Both the position numbers and the translations under genes were made by a program. From the NCBI RefSeq assembly GCF_001027925.1, contig NZ_LECT01000036.1:1-64000 (forward strand): a DNA stretch of 64,000 bases, in the 5' to 3' direction. The stretch is from Rhodopirellula islandica. Lineage in GTDB: Bacteria; Planctomycetota; Planctomycetia; Pirellulales; Pirellulaceae. The notes below the pieces were generated by a model. It worked only from the letters and a program-made list of their open reading frames with translations, was not told the origin of the DNA and ran no database searches. This document shows positions 40,568 through 49,999 of this stretch, one piece after another (the first letter of the stretch is position 1; each line of letters opens with the position of its first letter).

Positions 40568-40977
40568 CATGCGCGGACGGGATTTCCCGTCGTCGGCATT
40601 CCCGACAGAATGGTCAGCAACGGGCCCTGATTCACCACGGTTGCCTGAATCTCGTGCAACCAGTGGTGCAACCGTTCATGTGATGGTGCGGCCCGTTTGG
40701 GATTCTGACTCCGCAACGTCTTCCCCACCAAGCCAGGTGGTGCGAGGTGTCACGTCGGAATCGAGTCGAGGTGGCGTCCACCAACGTTTCCTGTTCGTCG
40801 AGCGTTGTCATCTATCTGTGGTCGACGGCCAGCGATTCAGAACCGGACGCGATCGCATTTCGGCTGACGAGGTGGTTGGTCATCGTGTCGGCCGCGGGAC
40901 GCTCGTCCCCGGTTTCGGTGCGTGGTTGGGGGAGGTGGTTGGCAGGCTCCGCTGTGCTGAATTGCGTCTGACCAAGA
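40568..40977. other. 410-bp gap, no supported gene
   Basis: Between the tRNA terminator and the Na/Pi transporter stop. Reading frames exist on both strands, but without ribosome-binding sites or recognisable domains. I see nothing further in it. Confidence 0.4.
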
Positions 40978-42660
40978 TCATCTTTCGTGAGCGATCGTTT
41001 CGGCAATGTTTCGGGCGTGGTCACGGACGCGGATGTAGGCGTTCAAGGCGGCCATGAACGCGACGCTGACCACGGGAGGAATTGTGCCCGCGGATAACTC
41101 TTCCAGGTGCTTGCGACGCAATGCCTTGACTTGATCTCGAATGCGTTTGCCGCTGGCATCGGTGCTGGTCAGAACGTTGGGGTTCGATGCGGTCAGGGCC
41201 TCGTGGATCTCACGGGTGTAGGCTTTCACGCTGCGATTGAGTGTTTCCAGGTCGGCCCGCTGCGAATCGGTGAAGCGAAAGCCGTCGCGTCTCAGTTTTC
41301 GGTCAAACTTGTCCAGATTGACGATGTAATCACTGATGGATTCGTATTCGTCGGCCAGTCGCAATTGCCGTCGCGCCTCTTCGGCCGTTGCGTGCGACAC
41401 ATTCCCTGAGAGCAGATTGGTGATGAACGCAGCGACCTCGTCTTGGACAGAATCCAGCACGCGTTCGCGTTGCCGCAGGCGGTCGCCGAGTTGCTTGTTC
41501 GGTTTCTCGGCTTGCATCAACTCCAGGTGCCAATCGAGCATCTTCAGGCAGCCATCTCCCATCTTGAGAATCTCTTTGCGAGATTGCTCGATCGCTAGGA
41601 GAGGTGTTTCCAAAATACGGACGTCCAAATCGGTCAGGCGTGGTTTTTCTTTGTAAGACAACGACGGAATGACCCGTTCCAGGAAGCTGACGATCGGCTT
41701 CAAGAACGGCATGAACATCAAGGTGTTGCAAACGTTGAAAACGCTGTGAGTCGCCGCAATGGCTGCCACGGTGTTGGGGTAGGTTTTGTTCCCATCAACG
41801 ATCACGGATTCCGCCACATCGACGCCGATGATGCCTTGGATCAGTTGGATGTACCACTGGAAAATCAGCGTGATCCAAAACACACCAATCAGATTGAAAA
41901 TCACATGGAAATACGCGGCTCGCTTTGCATTGGTGGTGGTCCCCAGGGAAGCCAAGAAAGCGGTGATCGTCGTCCCAAGGTTCTCGCCCAAGATCAACGC
42001 CGCGGCGGTGGGATACGAAATCACACCTTGGGTCGCCAGCGAAATCGTGATGCCGAGCGTTGCGGAAGAGGATTGGACCAACGTTGTGAGCACGCAGCCG
42101 ACCAAGGCACACTTCAACACACCCACGTAAGTGTCTGCCTGGAAGCGGGCGAACCAGGCTTCGAAGTCGGGCATCTCTTTGATGATCGAACAAGCGTCCT
42201 TCATCACTTCGAGCCCAAAGAACACCATCCCGATGCCCATCACGACCATCGCCCAATAACGCCAGCGATCACTGCGGGTGAACAGATAAACGAACGCGGC
42301 AAACCCCAGCAGCGGCAACCCGTACTTGCCAATCTTCAGAACCAAGATCCAGCCTGTGATCGTCGTGCCGATGTTGGCTCCCATGATCACGCCGACCGCT
42401 TGCGACAGATTCATCACACCGCTGTTGACGAACCCCACGACCATCACGGTCGTGATTGAGCTGGATTGAACGATGCAGGTCACGATGACGCCGACCATCG
42501 TGGCGAAAACGCGGTGGTTGGTGACAGCGCCGACCAGGCGACGCAGGCTGTTCCCAGCGACGGCTTGCATCCCGTCGGACATGTGCTTCATGCCCAACAG
42601 AAAGATGCCGAGTCCGCCGGCCAGTTCAAAAATCATCTTGATCAGCGTGGATGAATCCAA
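40978..42660 (-). CDS. Na+/phosphate cotransporter family protein (NptA/YjbB type)
   Basis: 560 residues. Two inverted repeats of the Na/Pi-cotransporter domain, each with the QSSS signature (65-68 and 196-199) and a GANIGTT/GENLGTT motif. A C-terminal PhoU-like helical cytoplasmic domain follows from about 345, in the order seen in bacterial YjbB. It moves phosphate with sodium; in E. coli YjbB acts in export. The frame starts at a TTG (42660), but the ATG eight codons later (MIFELAGGLGIFLLGMKHM) fits the family start better. With phoD and phoX 8-10 kb away it suggests active phosphate economy. Confidence 0.92.
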   Translation of the reverse strand: MDSSTLIKMIFELAGGLGIFLLGMKHMSDGMQAVAGNSLRRLVGAVTNHRVFATMVGVIVTCIVQSSSITTVMVVGFVNSGVMNLSQAVGVIMGANIGTTITGWILVLKIGKYGLPLLGFAAFVYLFTRSDRWRYWAMVVMGIGMVFFGLEVMKDACSIIKEMPDFEAWFARFQADTYVGVLKCALVGCVLTTLVQSSSATLGITISLATQGVISYPTAAALILGENLGTTITAFLASLGTTTNAKRAAYFHVIFNLIGVFWITLIFQWYIQLIQGIIGVDVAESVIVDGNKTYPNTVAAIAATHSVFNVCNTLMFMPFLKPIVSFLERVIPSLSYKEKPRLTDLDVRILETPLLAIEQSRKEILKMGDGCLKMLDWHLELMQAEKPNKQLGDRLRQRERVLDSVQDEVAAFITNLLSGNVSHATAEEARRQLRLADEYESISDYIVNLDKFDRKLRRDGFRFTDSQRADLETLNRSVKAYTREIHEALTASNPNVLTSTDASGKRIRDQVKALRRKHLEELSAGTIPPVVSVAFMAALNAYIRVRDHARNIAETIAHER

Positions 42661-42853
42661 GGGGGCCCGTCCCGAAACTTCGAAAGTGAATCGTTAAGAT
42701 TGCATGAAGAGATCGCAATTCGGCGGGATTGTAACCTGACGGGCCTGCTTTCGGGGTGCAGCCGAAGGATTTTCACGGTGGGTGCGTGCGATCTGTCCCA
42801 GCGGGCCGGCACGCGGTCGCTGGGGGTGGGAGCCCGAGGGTGCGAGGGACCAC

Positions 42854-43813
42854 CTAGCCGGCGAATTGTTGCTGCATGGTGTCGAGGAATTCTTGCAGTT
42901 GGTCGGCGGGGAGTTGGTTGATGCCCGCCGCGGCTTTGCGGCCGCCTCCGGTTGGGAATTGACGGACAAGTTCGTCGGCACCGGTCTTGGTGGTCAAGGG
43001 AGCGCGGACGCTGACCAGGTACTCGCCCGATGGCAGTTCGCTCAGCAACGCGTGGGCTCGGTTGGGATTTTCGCGGGCGAGTTGGTTGCTGTAGACGCCG
43101 CTGACTCGGCGCGAAAAGGAATCGTTGGGGAACAAAAACGCCGCACACGATTCGGTCGCCAGCTTGGGGGCGATCGAAGCGGCTCGCTGCATGTCACTGT
43201 CAAAACCGTCACGAAGGGTTTCAAACGTGGTGTCCGCCGCGATGAACTCAAACGGATCCGCATACGGTTGAACCTTGCGATACAACTCGTCGGGAGCGAA
43301 GTAGAGGTCGTCGAGCGTTCCCCCGTAGCCGTTGTAGTTGAGCAAGGTGCCGAGTTGTTCCAGTTCCCCGAGTTGCGAATCGCTGAGGTTCAGAGGTTCG
43401 GCGGCCGATTTGGCGGCGTCGTACAAGTTGTCACCGTACAGAGCGGTGATCGCCCAGGGCAAGAATTGACCGTGGAGGAACTGATTGACCAGCAGTCCCG
43501 TGCACACATCACCGGCGGTGTCGATGTGTGTCGACAGCAGCGGCGACGCCGGAATGTCGCCCGCGAAATGGTGATCGAAGTAGGTGACGGGAACTTCGGC
43601 GGCCAAGATCCGTTGGAGTTCGTCGCGGTTCTTATCGAGCGAAATGTCGAGCACGGTCACGGAATCGCCCGAGCCCGCGAGGACTCGTTTGAGAAGGTTG
43701 ATGTCTCGTTTGACGCCAGTCACGAGCGTGCTGTCTTTCGGTTCCGCCAGCCGCAATTGGTGCAGCGCGCAAATGCCATCCGCGTCGCCATTGAAAACGT
43801 CAAAGTGAGTCAC
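42854..43813 (-). CDS. DHH-family phosphoesterase
   Basis: About 319 residues from the GTG at 43813; a second GTG 12 codons upstream has no ribosome-binding site. N-terminal metal motif FNGDADGICA, a second Asp in TVLDIS, DHH in YFDHHFAGD (80-82) and further ligands in YGDNLYDAA. The C-terminal DHHA1-type Gly-rich motif is GGGRKAAAGI. Relatives hydrolyse short oligonucleotides or cyclic dinucleotides, but the exact substrate is unknown. Cytoplasmic. Transcribed alone between two unrelated minus-strand genes. Confidence 0.85.
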   Translation of the reverse strand: MTHFDVFNGDADGICALHQLRLAEPKDSTLVTGVKRDINLLKRVLAGSGDSVTVLDISLDKNRDELQRILAAEVPVTYFDHHFAGDIPASPLLSTHIDTAGDVCTGLLVNQFLHGQFLPWAITALYGDNLYDAAKSAAEPLNLSDSQLGELEQLGTLLNYNGYGGTLDDLYFAPDELYRKVQPYADPFEFIAADTTFETLRDGFDSDMQRAASIAPKLATESCAAFLFPNDSFSRRVSGVYSNQLARENPNRAHALLSELPSGEYLVSVRAPLTTKTGADELVRQFPTGGGRKAAAGINQLPADQLQEFLDTMQQQFAG

Positions 43814-43919
43814 GTTGGTATCTCTGTGAGAGTGAAAGCTGGAGGGCACGAGCAGTGGGGCTTGGATGTTCTGATTCTAGTTCCCCATTGCGAAAGCGAA
43901 ACCGTGCCTGCAGAGTGGG

Positions 43920-45107
43920 TCACAGGCCAAATTCGTCGAGTGAGATCGTTTGAAATTCCAGGTCGGCTCGCGACGATTCGTACAGAATTCCGACGGTCCT
44001 GTCGTCGACCATCACGAGCGAACTGTAGGATCCGCCGTCGGCGTCCAAGGCGATTTGTCGATCGGATGGCCAGGTCGCACCGTCATCGAGGCTGGCACGA
44101 ACCGTCATGTTGGCACGGCGAGTTTTGTGATTTGGGTTGCTGAAGAACAGAACACGACGACCATCGGCCAACTTGTGCGAGATCAGACTGGCCATGCAGA
44201 CAGGTTCGGGCAGGACGCCGTGGTCGCTTGGGTGAACCGTCCAGGTCTGGCCCAAGTCGCTTGTCACGCTGATGGCTCGTCCGTTGGTTTCGGATTTGTC
44301 TCGGCGGTTCCGGTTGTCTCGCATGTTCAGCATCAACGAACCATCGGCCAACTCAGCAACGGCGCATTCGGTCGTGTCGGATCGTGCGGGGGCCGAGACC
44401 GTCCAAGTCTTCCCGTGATCACGCGAATAGATGAGATTGGAAAACGGAAGCCCGGTTTGGTCGCGGCCTTGTGTTGGAATCACCAGCGTGCCGTCGGTCA
44501 TGGTGATTCCATTGCCGGGCGCGGGAGCGAACAGGTACCACTTGGGATCCTTGAGTTGCTTCGTCCAGTTCTCGGGGGACGACCAAGTTTGTCCGTCGTC
44601 GCTGGAACGCACGGCCAAGAACTGGGTGGAGGTGGCAACGTTCAGTCCCGGTTCGGAGCCATTGCCACGCCATTGATGCGTGCCTGGTTTGCCATGAGTC
44701 CAGACGGCGGTGACGATGATTTCTCCGGTTTGTGTGTCGACCAAGATATTGGGATCAGAGCATCCGTTCTGATTTTCGGGCAATCCTCCGTGGGTGCGCA
44801 TGTCCATGATGGGTCGAGGAGCGGACCACGTCTTTCCGCCATCGGTGGATCTCGATAGTCCGATGTCCATGTGGCCTTGCAGATCGCGACGACTGTCGTA
44901 TCGCATGTCGTAAACCGCCAGCAAAGTGCCCGCGTTGGAACGAGCGATCCCGGGAATGCGAAATGTGTGGCAATCGTGATCACCTTGGCGGTGCAGAATC
45001 ACTGAGGGACATTGGTCAGCGTTGGCGATGGGTGTCAGCGAGCAACCAATGAGTGTCGAAGTCAGGACCATCGCGAGGCAACGTGGCGACATGAAGCGTT
45101 GGGACAT
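43920..45107 (-). CDS. secreted sialidase (exo-alpha-sialidase, GH33-like)
   Basis: 395 residues. Signal peptide with possible lipobox TLIGC (C22) or cleavage after ANA (residue 30). The N-terminal FRIP motif (FRIPGIA, R50) supplies the first catalytic Arg. At least four Asp-box repeats follow (RSTDGGKTW, RSSDDGQTW, SRDHGKTW, TSDLGQTW), giving a six-bladed propeller. The catalytic Tyr candidate is near the end (GGSYSSLVM / GILYES). It releases terminal sialic acids or related nonulosonates from external glycans. No sialic-acid catabolic genes are adjacent. Confidence 0.88.
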   Translation of the reverse strand: MSQRFMSPRCLAMVLTSTLIGCSLTPIANADQCPSVILHRQGDHDCHTFRIPGIARSNAGTLLAVYDMRYDSRRDLQGHMDIGLSRSTDGGKTWSAPRPIMDMRTHGGLPENQNGCSDPNILVDTQTGEIIVTAVWTHGKPGTHQWRGNGSEPGLNVATSTQFLAVRSSDDGQTWSSPENWTKQLKDPKWYLFAPAPGNGITMTDGTLVIPTQGRDQTGLPFSNLIYSRDHGKTWTVSAPARSDTTECAVAELADGSLMLNMRDNRNRRDKSETNGRAISVTSDLGQTWTVHPSDHGVLPEPVCMASLISHKLADGRRVLFFSNPNHKTRRANMTVRASLDDGATWPSDRQIALDADGGSYSSLVMVDDRTVGILYESSRADLEFQTISLDEFGL

Positions 45108-45145
45108 GGGAGGGAGCTTGGCGGGACGGGTTTGGCGGGAGGCAA

Positions 45146-45190
45146 ATAAAAAAGCCGACGCGAAACTTGGCTGGCAAGTTTCGCGTCGGC
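45146..45190 (-). terminator. strong terminator of the PVC cytochrome gene
   Basis: A perfect 15-bp stem (45154-45168 with 45176-45190, GCCGACGCGAAACTT) with a 7-base loop. On the minus strand six T residues follow (45153-45148). It lies about 170 bp after the PVC gene stop and just before the sialidase gene, so it isolates the two. Confidence 0.9.
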
Positions 45191-45262
45191 TATCAAGATA
45201 GTCGGTGTGAAAACCTAGGAGTTGCTGGGAAGGGGGCTGTGCTTGTTGACCCTCACCCCCGA

Positions 45263-45289
45263 CCCCTCTCCCCGAGGCGGGGCGAGGGG
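45263..45289. repeat. C/G-rich palindromic repeat
   Basis: The arms CCCCTCTCCCC and GGGGCGAGGGG (10 of 11 pair) surround a 5-base loop. It is preceded by ACCCTCACCCCCGA. This CCTCACCCCCGACCCCTC-type sequence resembles widespread dispersed repeats in many genomes. Confidence 0.5.
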
Positions 45290-45359
45290 AGACTGTTGCT
45301 ATTTGGAAGCGAAAGTTGCTTCCAAACGGGCCGGGGCCCCGGACGAATTTCCTTGCGGA

Positions 45360-48300
45360 TCAGTTTTTGATCTTCGCTTTCTTCTTCAACTGGTTCAGCG
45401 TCTTCGTGCCGCCTTCGTTGACTTCGAAGATGAACTTGGCGAGATCCAAGAACTCTTGTCGATCCTTCAGCATGTTGACGAGTCCGGGCGGCATGGTCGA
45501 GTTTTGTGACTCGAGCACGTCTTCCACATCATCGATTGGGATGGTGCGGGGTTTGCCTTGATCGGCGGCGATGCTGAGCGTGATCTTGTCGTCGGTTTCT
45601 TCCACCAGGAAGCCAGACAGGATGGCACCGTCGACCGTGATCACGTTCACGGTTTGGTAGCCTTCCAGAATCTTCTCGGAGGGTTTCAGGATCGATTCGA
45701 TCAAGTGCTCATGCGTGATGTCCTCCCGTGTTTTGGTGAGGTGAGGTCCAAGTTGGTACCCTTCGTTGACATCGTGGCAAGTCGCACAGGCGGTCTTGGA
45801 ACCATAGAAGGATGTGGCACCTCGAACGGCATCGCCTTGTTCACGAGCATCGCGAACCAGATCGCTGAGTGACTCCGCGAGGAGTTCCGTTTCGAGTTGG
45901 TTGGTGGCTGGTTCCTCCTCCATCAGTTCTGGGCGGCTGCCCTCGGGGAACGGATGCATCTCGATCAGTTCTTCGGGGCTGTAGAAGCGTTGCCGGTCCT
46001 CGGTCACCGCACGGATGCGTTTGACTTCGTCGGGTGTGATTTCGCTGGCGTCATTGCCCCAGCTGTTTCGAACATAAGTCAGAGCGGCCGCGATTTCTGC
46101 ATCGGAGAACATGTTGCCGATCGCGGTCATTGGCGGCACGCCTTGGGTTGGTTCAAAGACCTTGCCGCGAACACGGATTTCTCCCCAGATGCCGTGCAGA
46201 GTCAGCTTGATCAGGCGTTCGGAGTCGCCGGTGATCCATTCACTGCCAGCAAGCGGCGGGTAGATTCGAGCGATGCCTTCCCCGTTGTCACGGTGGCAGG
46301 CGTAGCACGATCCTTCTTCGAAGAAGACTTGCTGACCCAGGTTGTAGGTCTGAGCAAATTGCTTGTTCTTGAACTTCTTTGACTTGGTGCGGTAGTCCTT
46401 GGGTTTGGCGGCACCTTCCAATTTGCCAGCGAGCAATTGCTTGTACTCCACCAGCAAGTTTTCCGGATCGAATGCTTTCGCTTCAATCAATTGTTCGACA
46501 TCGTTTTTCAGCAGCGGCATGGCGCTGTTGAGTGCATTGCGAATCCAGCGATCTGTCTTGTAAGAGGCGACCGTGAGTAGCACTTCTGCACCGGGTTTGC
46601 CGCCCAGCCAAGAACCGGCCGAGAGAGCTTCCAGGCGAACCCGGGGGTGTTCATCCGCGGCAGCGGCCATCAAGTAAGTTTCGGGATGGTCGAGCAAGTG
46701 CAGGCAGTGCCGGACGACTCGAACCGCTGCGGAGCGAACCCGGTGGTCTTCGGCTTGCAGGCACTGGTCAATCAACTCGGTGGACGGTTCTTGGTGACCC
46801 CAGGTTGCCCAAAGAGCTTCCAAGACCAAGCGTTCGTTGTCCGCATTGTCGCTGGCGAATTTCATCGCGGCAGAGATCACGGCTTGTTTGTCACGACCAC
46901 GCAATTCGAGGTGTGAACGTTTGCGAGCGTTGAGTTCCGGCAACTTCATGTTCTCGAACAGTTGTTCGATCTCGGCGCCGTCAACCGTTGGCGGTTCGAC
47001 CAAGTCACGTTCCGCGTAGGTGATGCGATAGATGCGGCCGTATTCTGAATTCCGCATCGGATCACGAGCGCTGTGTTGCATGTGACCGATCAACGTGTTG
47101 TGCCAATCGATGAAGTACAGGCTTCCATCGGGAGCCACTTCCAGATCACAAGGACGGAAGTTGCCATCGGAAGACTGGATCAAGTCTTGGCGGAATTTGC
47201 CTTTGATCTCAACGCCGTCTTCGACCGTCTTGTATTGCTTGATTCCCAGGAAGCCAATTGTGTTGGCGTACATGTAGTCGCCTTGGACTTCGTCTGGGAA
47301 GTGACGGCTGTAGAGGAATTCCGATCCGGAAGTCGGGCGTGTGTGGTGTTCGTAGTTGAACTTCGAAACCTTTGGAATCTCTTTCGAGTGGGGGACCTTG
47401 ATCGAGTAACCCAGCATCCAGTACTGGGCACCACCGGAGGCATCATTGACAAAGGTTTGGCCGTATTCGTCGTGGGCGACGCCCCATGGGTTGTTGACGT
47501 CCGACTGCATGACGCGTTCGACTTTCCATGACTTGGGATCGAAACGCCAAATGCCACCGTCCGTCATGCGTTCAGGACCCCAAGGGGTTTCGACTTGCGA
47601 GTGCAGGAAACGACCTTCGCACATGTAGATCCCGGCACCGTGGTCGACATCAAATGCTGAGATGGCATGGTGCGTGTCGTGCGGGTCGAAGCCGTCGAGC
47701 AGGACTTCTTTCTTGTCGGCGCGGCCGTCGCCGTCGGTGTCCTTCAGCAGCACCAAGAACGGTTCTTGCGAAAGGTAGACGCCTTCGGGAGCCAATTCAA
47801 AGCCGATCGGCATGTGCAATCCATCGGCGAAGACGGTTTCTTTGTCCGCGCGTCCATCCCCATCGGTGTCCTCGTAGATGAGGATCATGTCGTTGGGTTT
47901 GGAGTCACCTGGTTTGTAGTGCGGGTAGCTTGGCAGGGTCGAAACCCACAGGCGGCCCTTGTTGTCAAACCGCATTTGGGCTGGGTTGCCCAGGTTCGGA
48001 AAGTCTTGCTCGGAAGCAAACATCGAGACTTCGTAACCTTCAGGCAGCGTGAACGTTTTCAGGGCTTCTTCTTCGACCTTGAGGTAGTCCGGGTTGCCGT
48101 TCTTCTCGCTCATTTGGAAGTTCGTTTCCACCGTCGACAAAGGCCGAGTGATCGAGTCATCGACTTCGAGGGTGGACGATTTTCCTTGCGCGATCGCCCA
48201 AATGTTGTGGTCTCGCAAGACCGTCATCTGACGGATCTTTTCGATCTCTTCGGGATAGTTGAAGTTTCCGTAGGGAGCCCAACGACGGCCATAGGCATGC

Positions 48301-49367
48301 ACACCGTTGAGCATGCGGAAGTCATTTCGCCAGAACCAGGCTTTGTCTTGGACGGCCGCATGCAGCAACGAATCAGCCGGGGCGACACCCGAATCAGCAC
48401 CAAACAATTGCTGCATGATGACAGGAGCGAGTTTGCGATAGCCTGCTTCGGACAGGTGGACGCCGTTGATTGTCAGAGGTTCATTGGAAGACTGAAACCA
48501 TTCCAAGGTGGGCGAATAAAGGTCGATGAAGCCGACATGTTTTTCATCGGCCACCGCACCCACGGCATCCGCGTACGCCTTCAGAATCGCGTTGCGATCA
48601 TCCGCGTTGGGGAGATTGAATTCGGGAAGTTGCTGCGTCGCGATCGGGGTCGCCAGCACCAGACGAGGTGGTTTGGATGCGTCACGTTCGTAGGAACGCG
48701 AGAGGGTGTGATCGACGAAGGCACGCAGTTCGTTCTTGAAGTTTTCGACCCCGGCCAGGCCGTCGAAGGATTCGTTGAACCCGAAGAAGGCGACGATCGT
48801 GTTGGCTTGGACGATGGTCAGCCATTCGTCTGGTTTGGGGTAGTGGCCTTCGCCGTAGTGCCCCTGGATTTCAGGACGGAACTTTTCGGCACCTGGAAAT
48901 GCCCAGGGATCGTCTTTGCCGGCTTCGGGACGATAGGCCGGGGTGTGGCCGGGAAAGCCCATGTTTCGGAAGGTCAATTCCTTGTCGGGGAACTGCCGGT
49001 AGAGCGCTGTCTCAAACGCATTGAACAACTCCATCCGCGAGGCCAAACCGCTGCCGAGGAAGGTGATGGTTTCGCCTTGGGTCGGCGTCAGCGGCAACGA
49101 CGTGGCGGCGGCTTTGGTTTCCACCGCGACGGGTTGCAGGTATTCCGGACGGACCTTTTTGGTCTGTTGGGTTTCGTTGTCGGTGAGGGTCGTGATGACC
49201 TCCGGTGCCTTTCGTGCGTCGCCGGATTTCTCATCCGCTTTCGCCAGCGACAAACCGCCTGTCAGCAGACAGGCGAGGCAAGCAAGACCAAGGGGAGTCA
49301 ATGTCGACGCGGGGCGTCGCAATTGGTTCTCTGTGAGTCGCAAATTGTTTGGGAGTGTCGGATTCAT
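45360..49367 (-). CDS. PVC-type SGNH/beta-propeller/HEAT/diheme cytochrome protein
   Basis: A 1335-residue exported protein with a long N-terminal signal region (LGLACLACLLTGGLSLAKA). In order: an SGNH-hydrolase-like domain (about 95-325) whose catalytic motifs look degenerate (LGSGLAS for GDS, NGVHLSEAGY for DGxH); the PVC membrane-bound dehydrogenase-type beta-propeller (about 440-830, with DTDGDGRADK repeats, possible Ca2+ sites); HEAT-like repeats (about 860-1000); a cytochrome c with CYACH at 1021-1025; and a second heme domain with CATCH at 1194-1198 (TIGR02603-like). This fits the PVC heme-binding dehydrogenases, likely oxidising carbohydrate-type substrates in the periplasm. The actual substrate is unknown. 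Confidence 0.9.
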   Translation of the reverse strand: MNPTLPNNLRLTENQLRRPASTLTPLGLACLACLLTGGLSLAKADEKSGDARKAPEVITTLTDNETQQTKKVRPEYLQPVAVETKAAATSLPLTPTQGETITFLGSGLASRMELFNAFETALYRQFPDKELTFRNMGFPGHTPAYRPEAGKDDPWAFPGAEKFRPEIQGHYGEGHYPKPDEWLTIVQANTIVAFFGFNESFDGLAGVENFKNELRAFVDHTLSRSYERDASKPPRLVLATPIATQQLPEFNLPNADDRNAILKAYADAVGAVADEKHVGFIDLYSPTLEWFQSSNEPLTINGVHLSEAGYRKLAPVIMQQLFGADSGVAPADSLLHAAVQDKAWFWRNDFRMLNGVHAYGRRWAPYGNFNYPEEIEKIRQMTVLRDHNIWAIAQGKSSTLEVDDSITRPLSTVETNFQMSEKNGNPDYLKVEEEALKTFTLPEGYEVSMFASEQDFPNLGNPAQMRFDNKGRLWVSTLPSYPHYKPGDSKPNDMILIYEDTDGDGRADKETVFADGLHMPIGFELAPEGVYLSQEPFLVLLKDTDGDGRADKKEVLLDGFDPHDTHHAISAFDVDHGAGIYMCEGRFLHSQVETPWGPERMTDGGIWRFDPKSWKVERVMQSDVNNPWGVAHDEYGQTFVNDASGGAQYWMLGYSIKVPHSKEIPKVSKFNYEHHTRPTSGSEFLYSRHFPDEVQGDYMYANTIGFLGIKQYKTVEDGVEIKGKFRQDLIQSSDGNFRPCDLEVAPDGSLYFIDWHNTLIGHMQHSARDPMRNSEYGRIYRITYAERDLVEPPTVDGAEIEQLFENMKLPELNARKRSHLELRGRDKQAVISAAMKFASDNADNERLVLEALWATWGHQEPSTELIDQCLQAEDHRVRSAAVRVVRHCLHLLDHPETYLMAAAADEHPRVRLEALSAGSWLGGKPGAEVLLTVASYKTDRWIRNALNSAMPLLKNDVEQLIEAKAFDPENLLVEYKQLLAGKLEGAAKPKDYRTKSKKFKNKQFAQTYNLGQQVFFEEGSCYACHRDNGEGIARIYPPLAGSEWITGDSERLIKLTLHGIWGEIRVRGKVFEPTQGVPPMTAIGNMFSDAEIAAALTYVRNSWGNDASEITPDEVKRIRAVTEDRQRFYSPEELIEMHPFPEGSRPELMEEEPATNQLETELLAESLSDLVRDAREQGDAVRGATSFYGSKTACATCHDVNEGYQLGPHLTKTREDITHEHLIESILKPSEKILEGYQTVNVITVDGAILSGFLVEETDDKITLSIAADQGKPRTIPIDDVEDVLESQNSTMPPGLVNMLKDRQEFLDLAKFIFEVNEGGTKTLNQLKKKAKIKN

Positions 49368-49659
49368 TTTGAGGCAGGTTCTTAGCAGCGAGTTTGGGAC
49401 GCCGAAGACGGTGAGAGGAGGGAGGGTGTGTAAGGGGGTTATTCTAGTTCATCAGGCTCGCTTGGGGATCAGGGAAGCTCGCTAGAGGCCAACCTTTTTG
49501 TCGCGTTCGGGGCTTCGGTCAGCGTTTGATCTCGATCGATTCACGCCGCCAGCAGACGGAACAATCCCGGCTGCGACGAATGTTGCTTTGTCACTACGAA
49601 AGCATCTCGCAATAAGATCGGGATCCAGCGGAACGTCGCAGGCGGGCTGTTGGTCTATT

Positions 49660-49722
49660 GAGCCGTTTCGGCGTTCGCCTCGGTTCCACCATCACCGACC
49701 GGGGCGAACGCCCAAACGGCTC
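49660..49722. repeat. palindromic element, short form
   Basis: Left arm GAGCCGTTTCGGCGTTCGCC (from 49660) and right arm GGCGAACGCCCAAACGGCTC (to 49722) pair over 23 of 25 bases around a 12-base loop. The arm sequence is that of the 130-bp element family, but without its CTAAGCAGG terminal repeats. Confidence 0.65.
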
Positions 49723-49942
49723 ACGTTCAAAATCGAATACGGCCTCAATCAACAGCGGGAAGCCGTCGGGTGCCGCGAATCCGGAAGTCTTTCGGCCAAG
49801 GCTGCTCAACTTGAAACCGGAAAAATGGATTCGGGACCGTTCCTCGAGAGCCAAGTTGCGAGAGGGATGGCTCGCGTTTCCAGAGTGTGCTTCGGTCGTG
49901 TTCGTCGTCGCTGCGATCGACCGAGCATCAGGGAAGAAGAGG

Positions 49943-49971
49943 CGTCTCGCCAGCGGTGGGCTGGCGAGACG
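49943..49971 (-). terminator. hairpin after phoD
   Basis: Perfect 12-bp stem CGTCTCGCCAGC/GCTGGCGAGACG with a 5-base loop, 29 bp beyond the phoD stop. The minus-strand flank is CCTCTTCTTCC, pyrimidine-rich but without a T-run, so termination is likely but may be inefficient. Confidence 0.6.
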
Positions 49972-49999
49972 GAATTGAAAAGAAGCAGCAAGCGAACGA

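Larger units (their letters stand above)
49368..49999. other. 630-bp gap with palindromic repeats, no gene
   Basis: Upstream region of the PVC gene and downstream of phoD. It holds the palindrome 49660-49722 and a hairpin at 49943-49971. Chance frames in this region share no features with known proteins. The promoter of the PVC gene must lie near 49370-49500. Confidence 0.5.
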
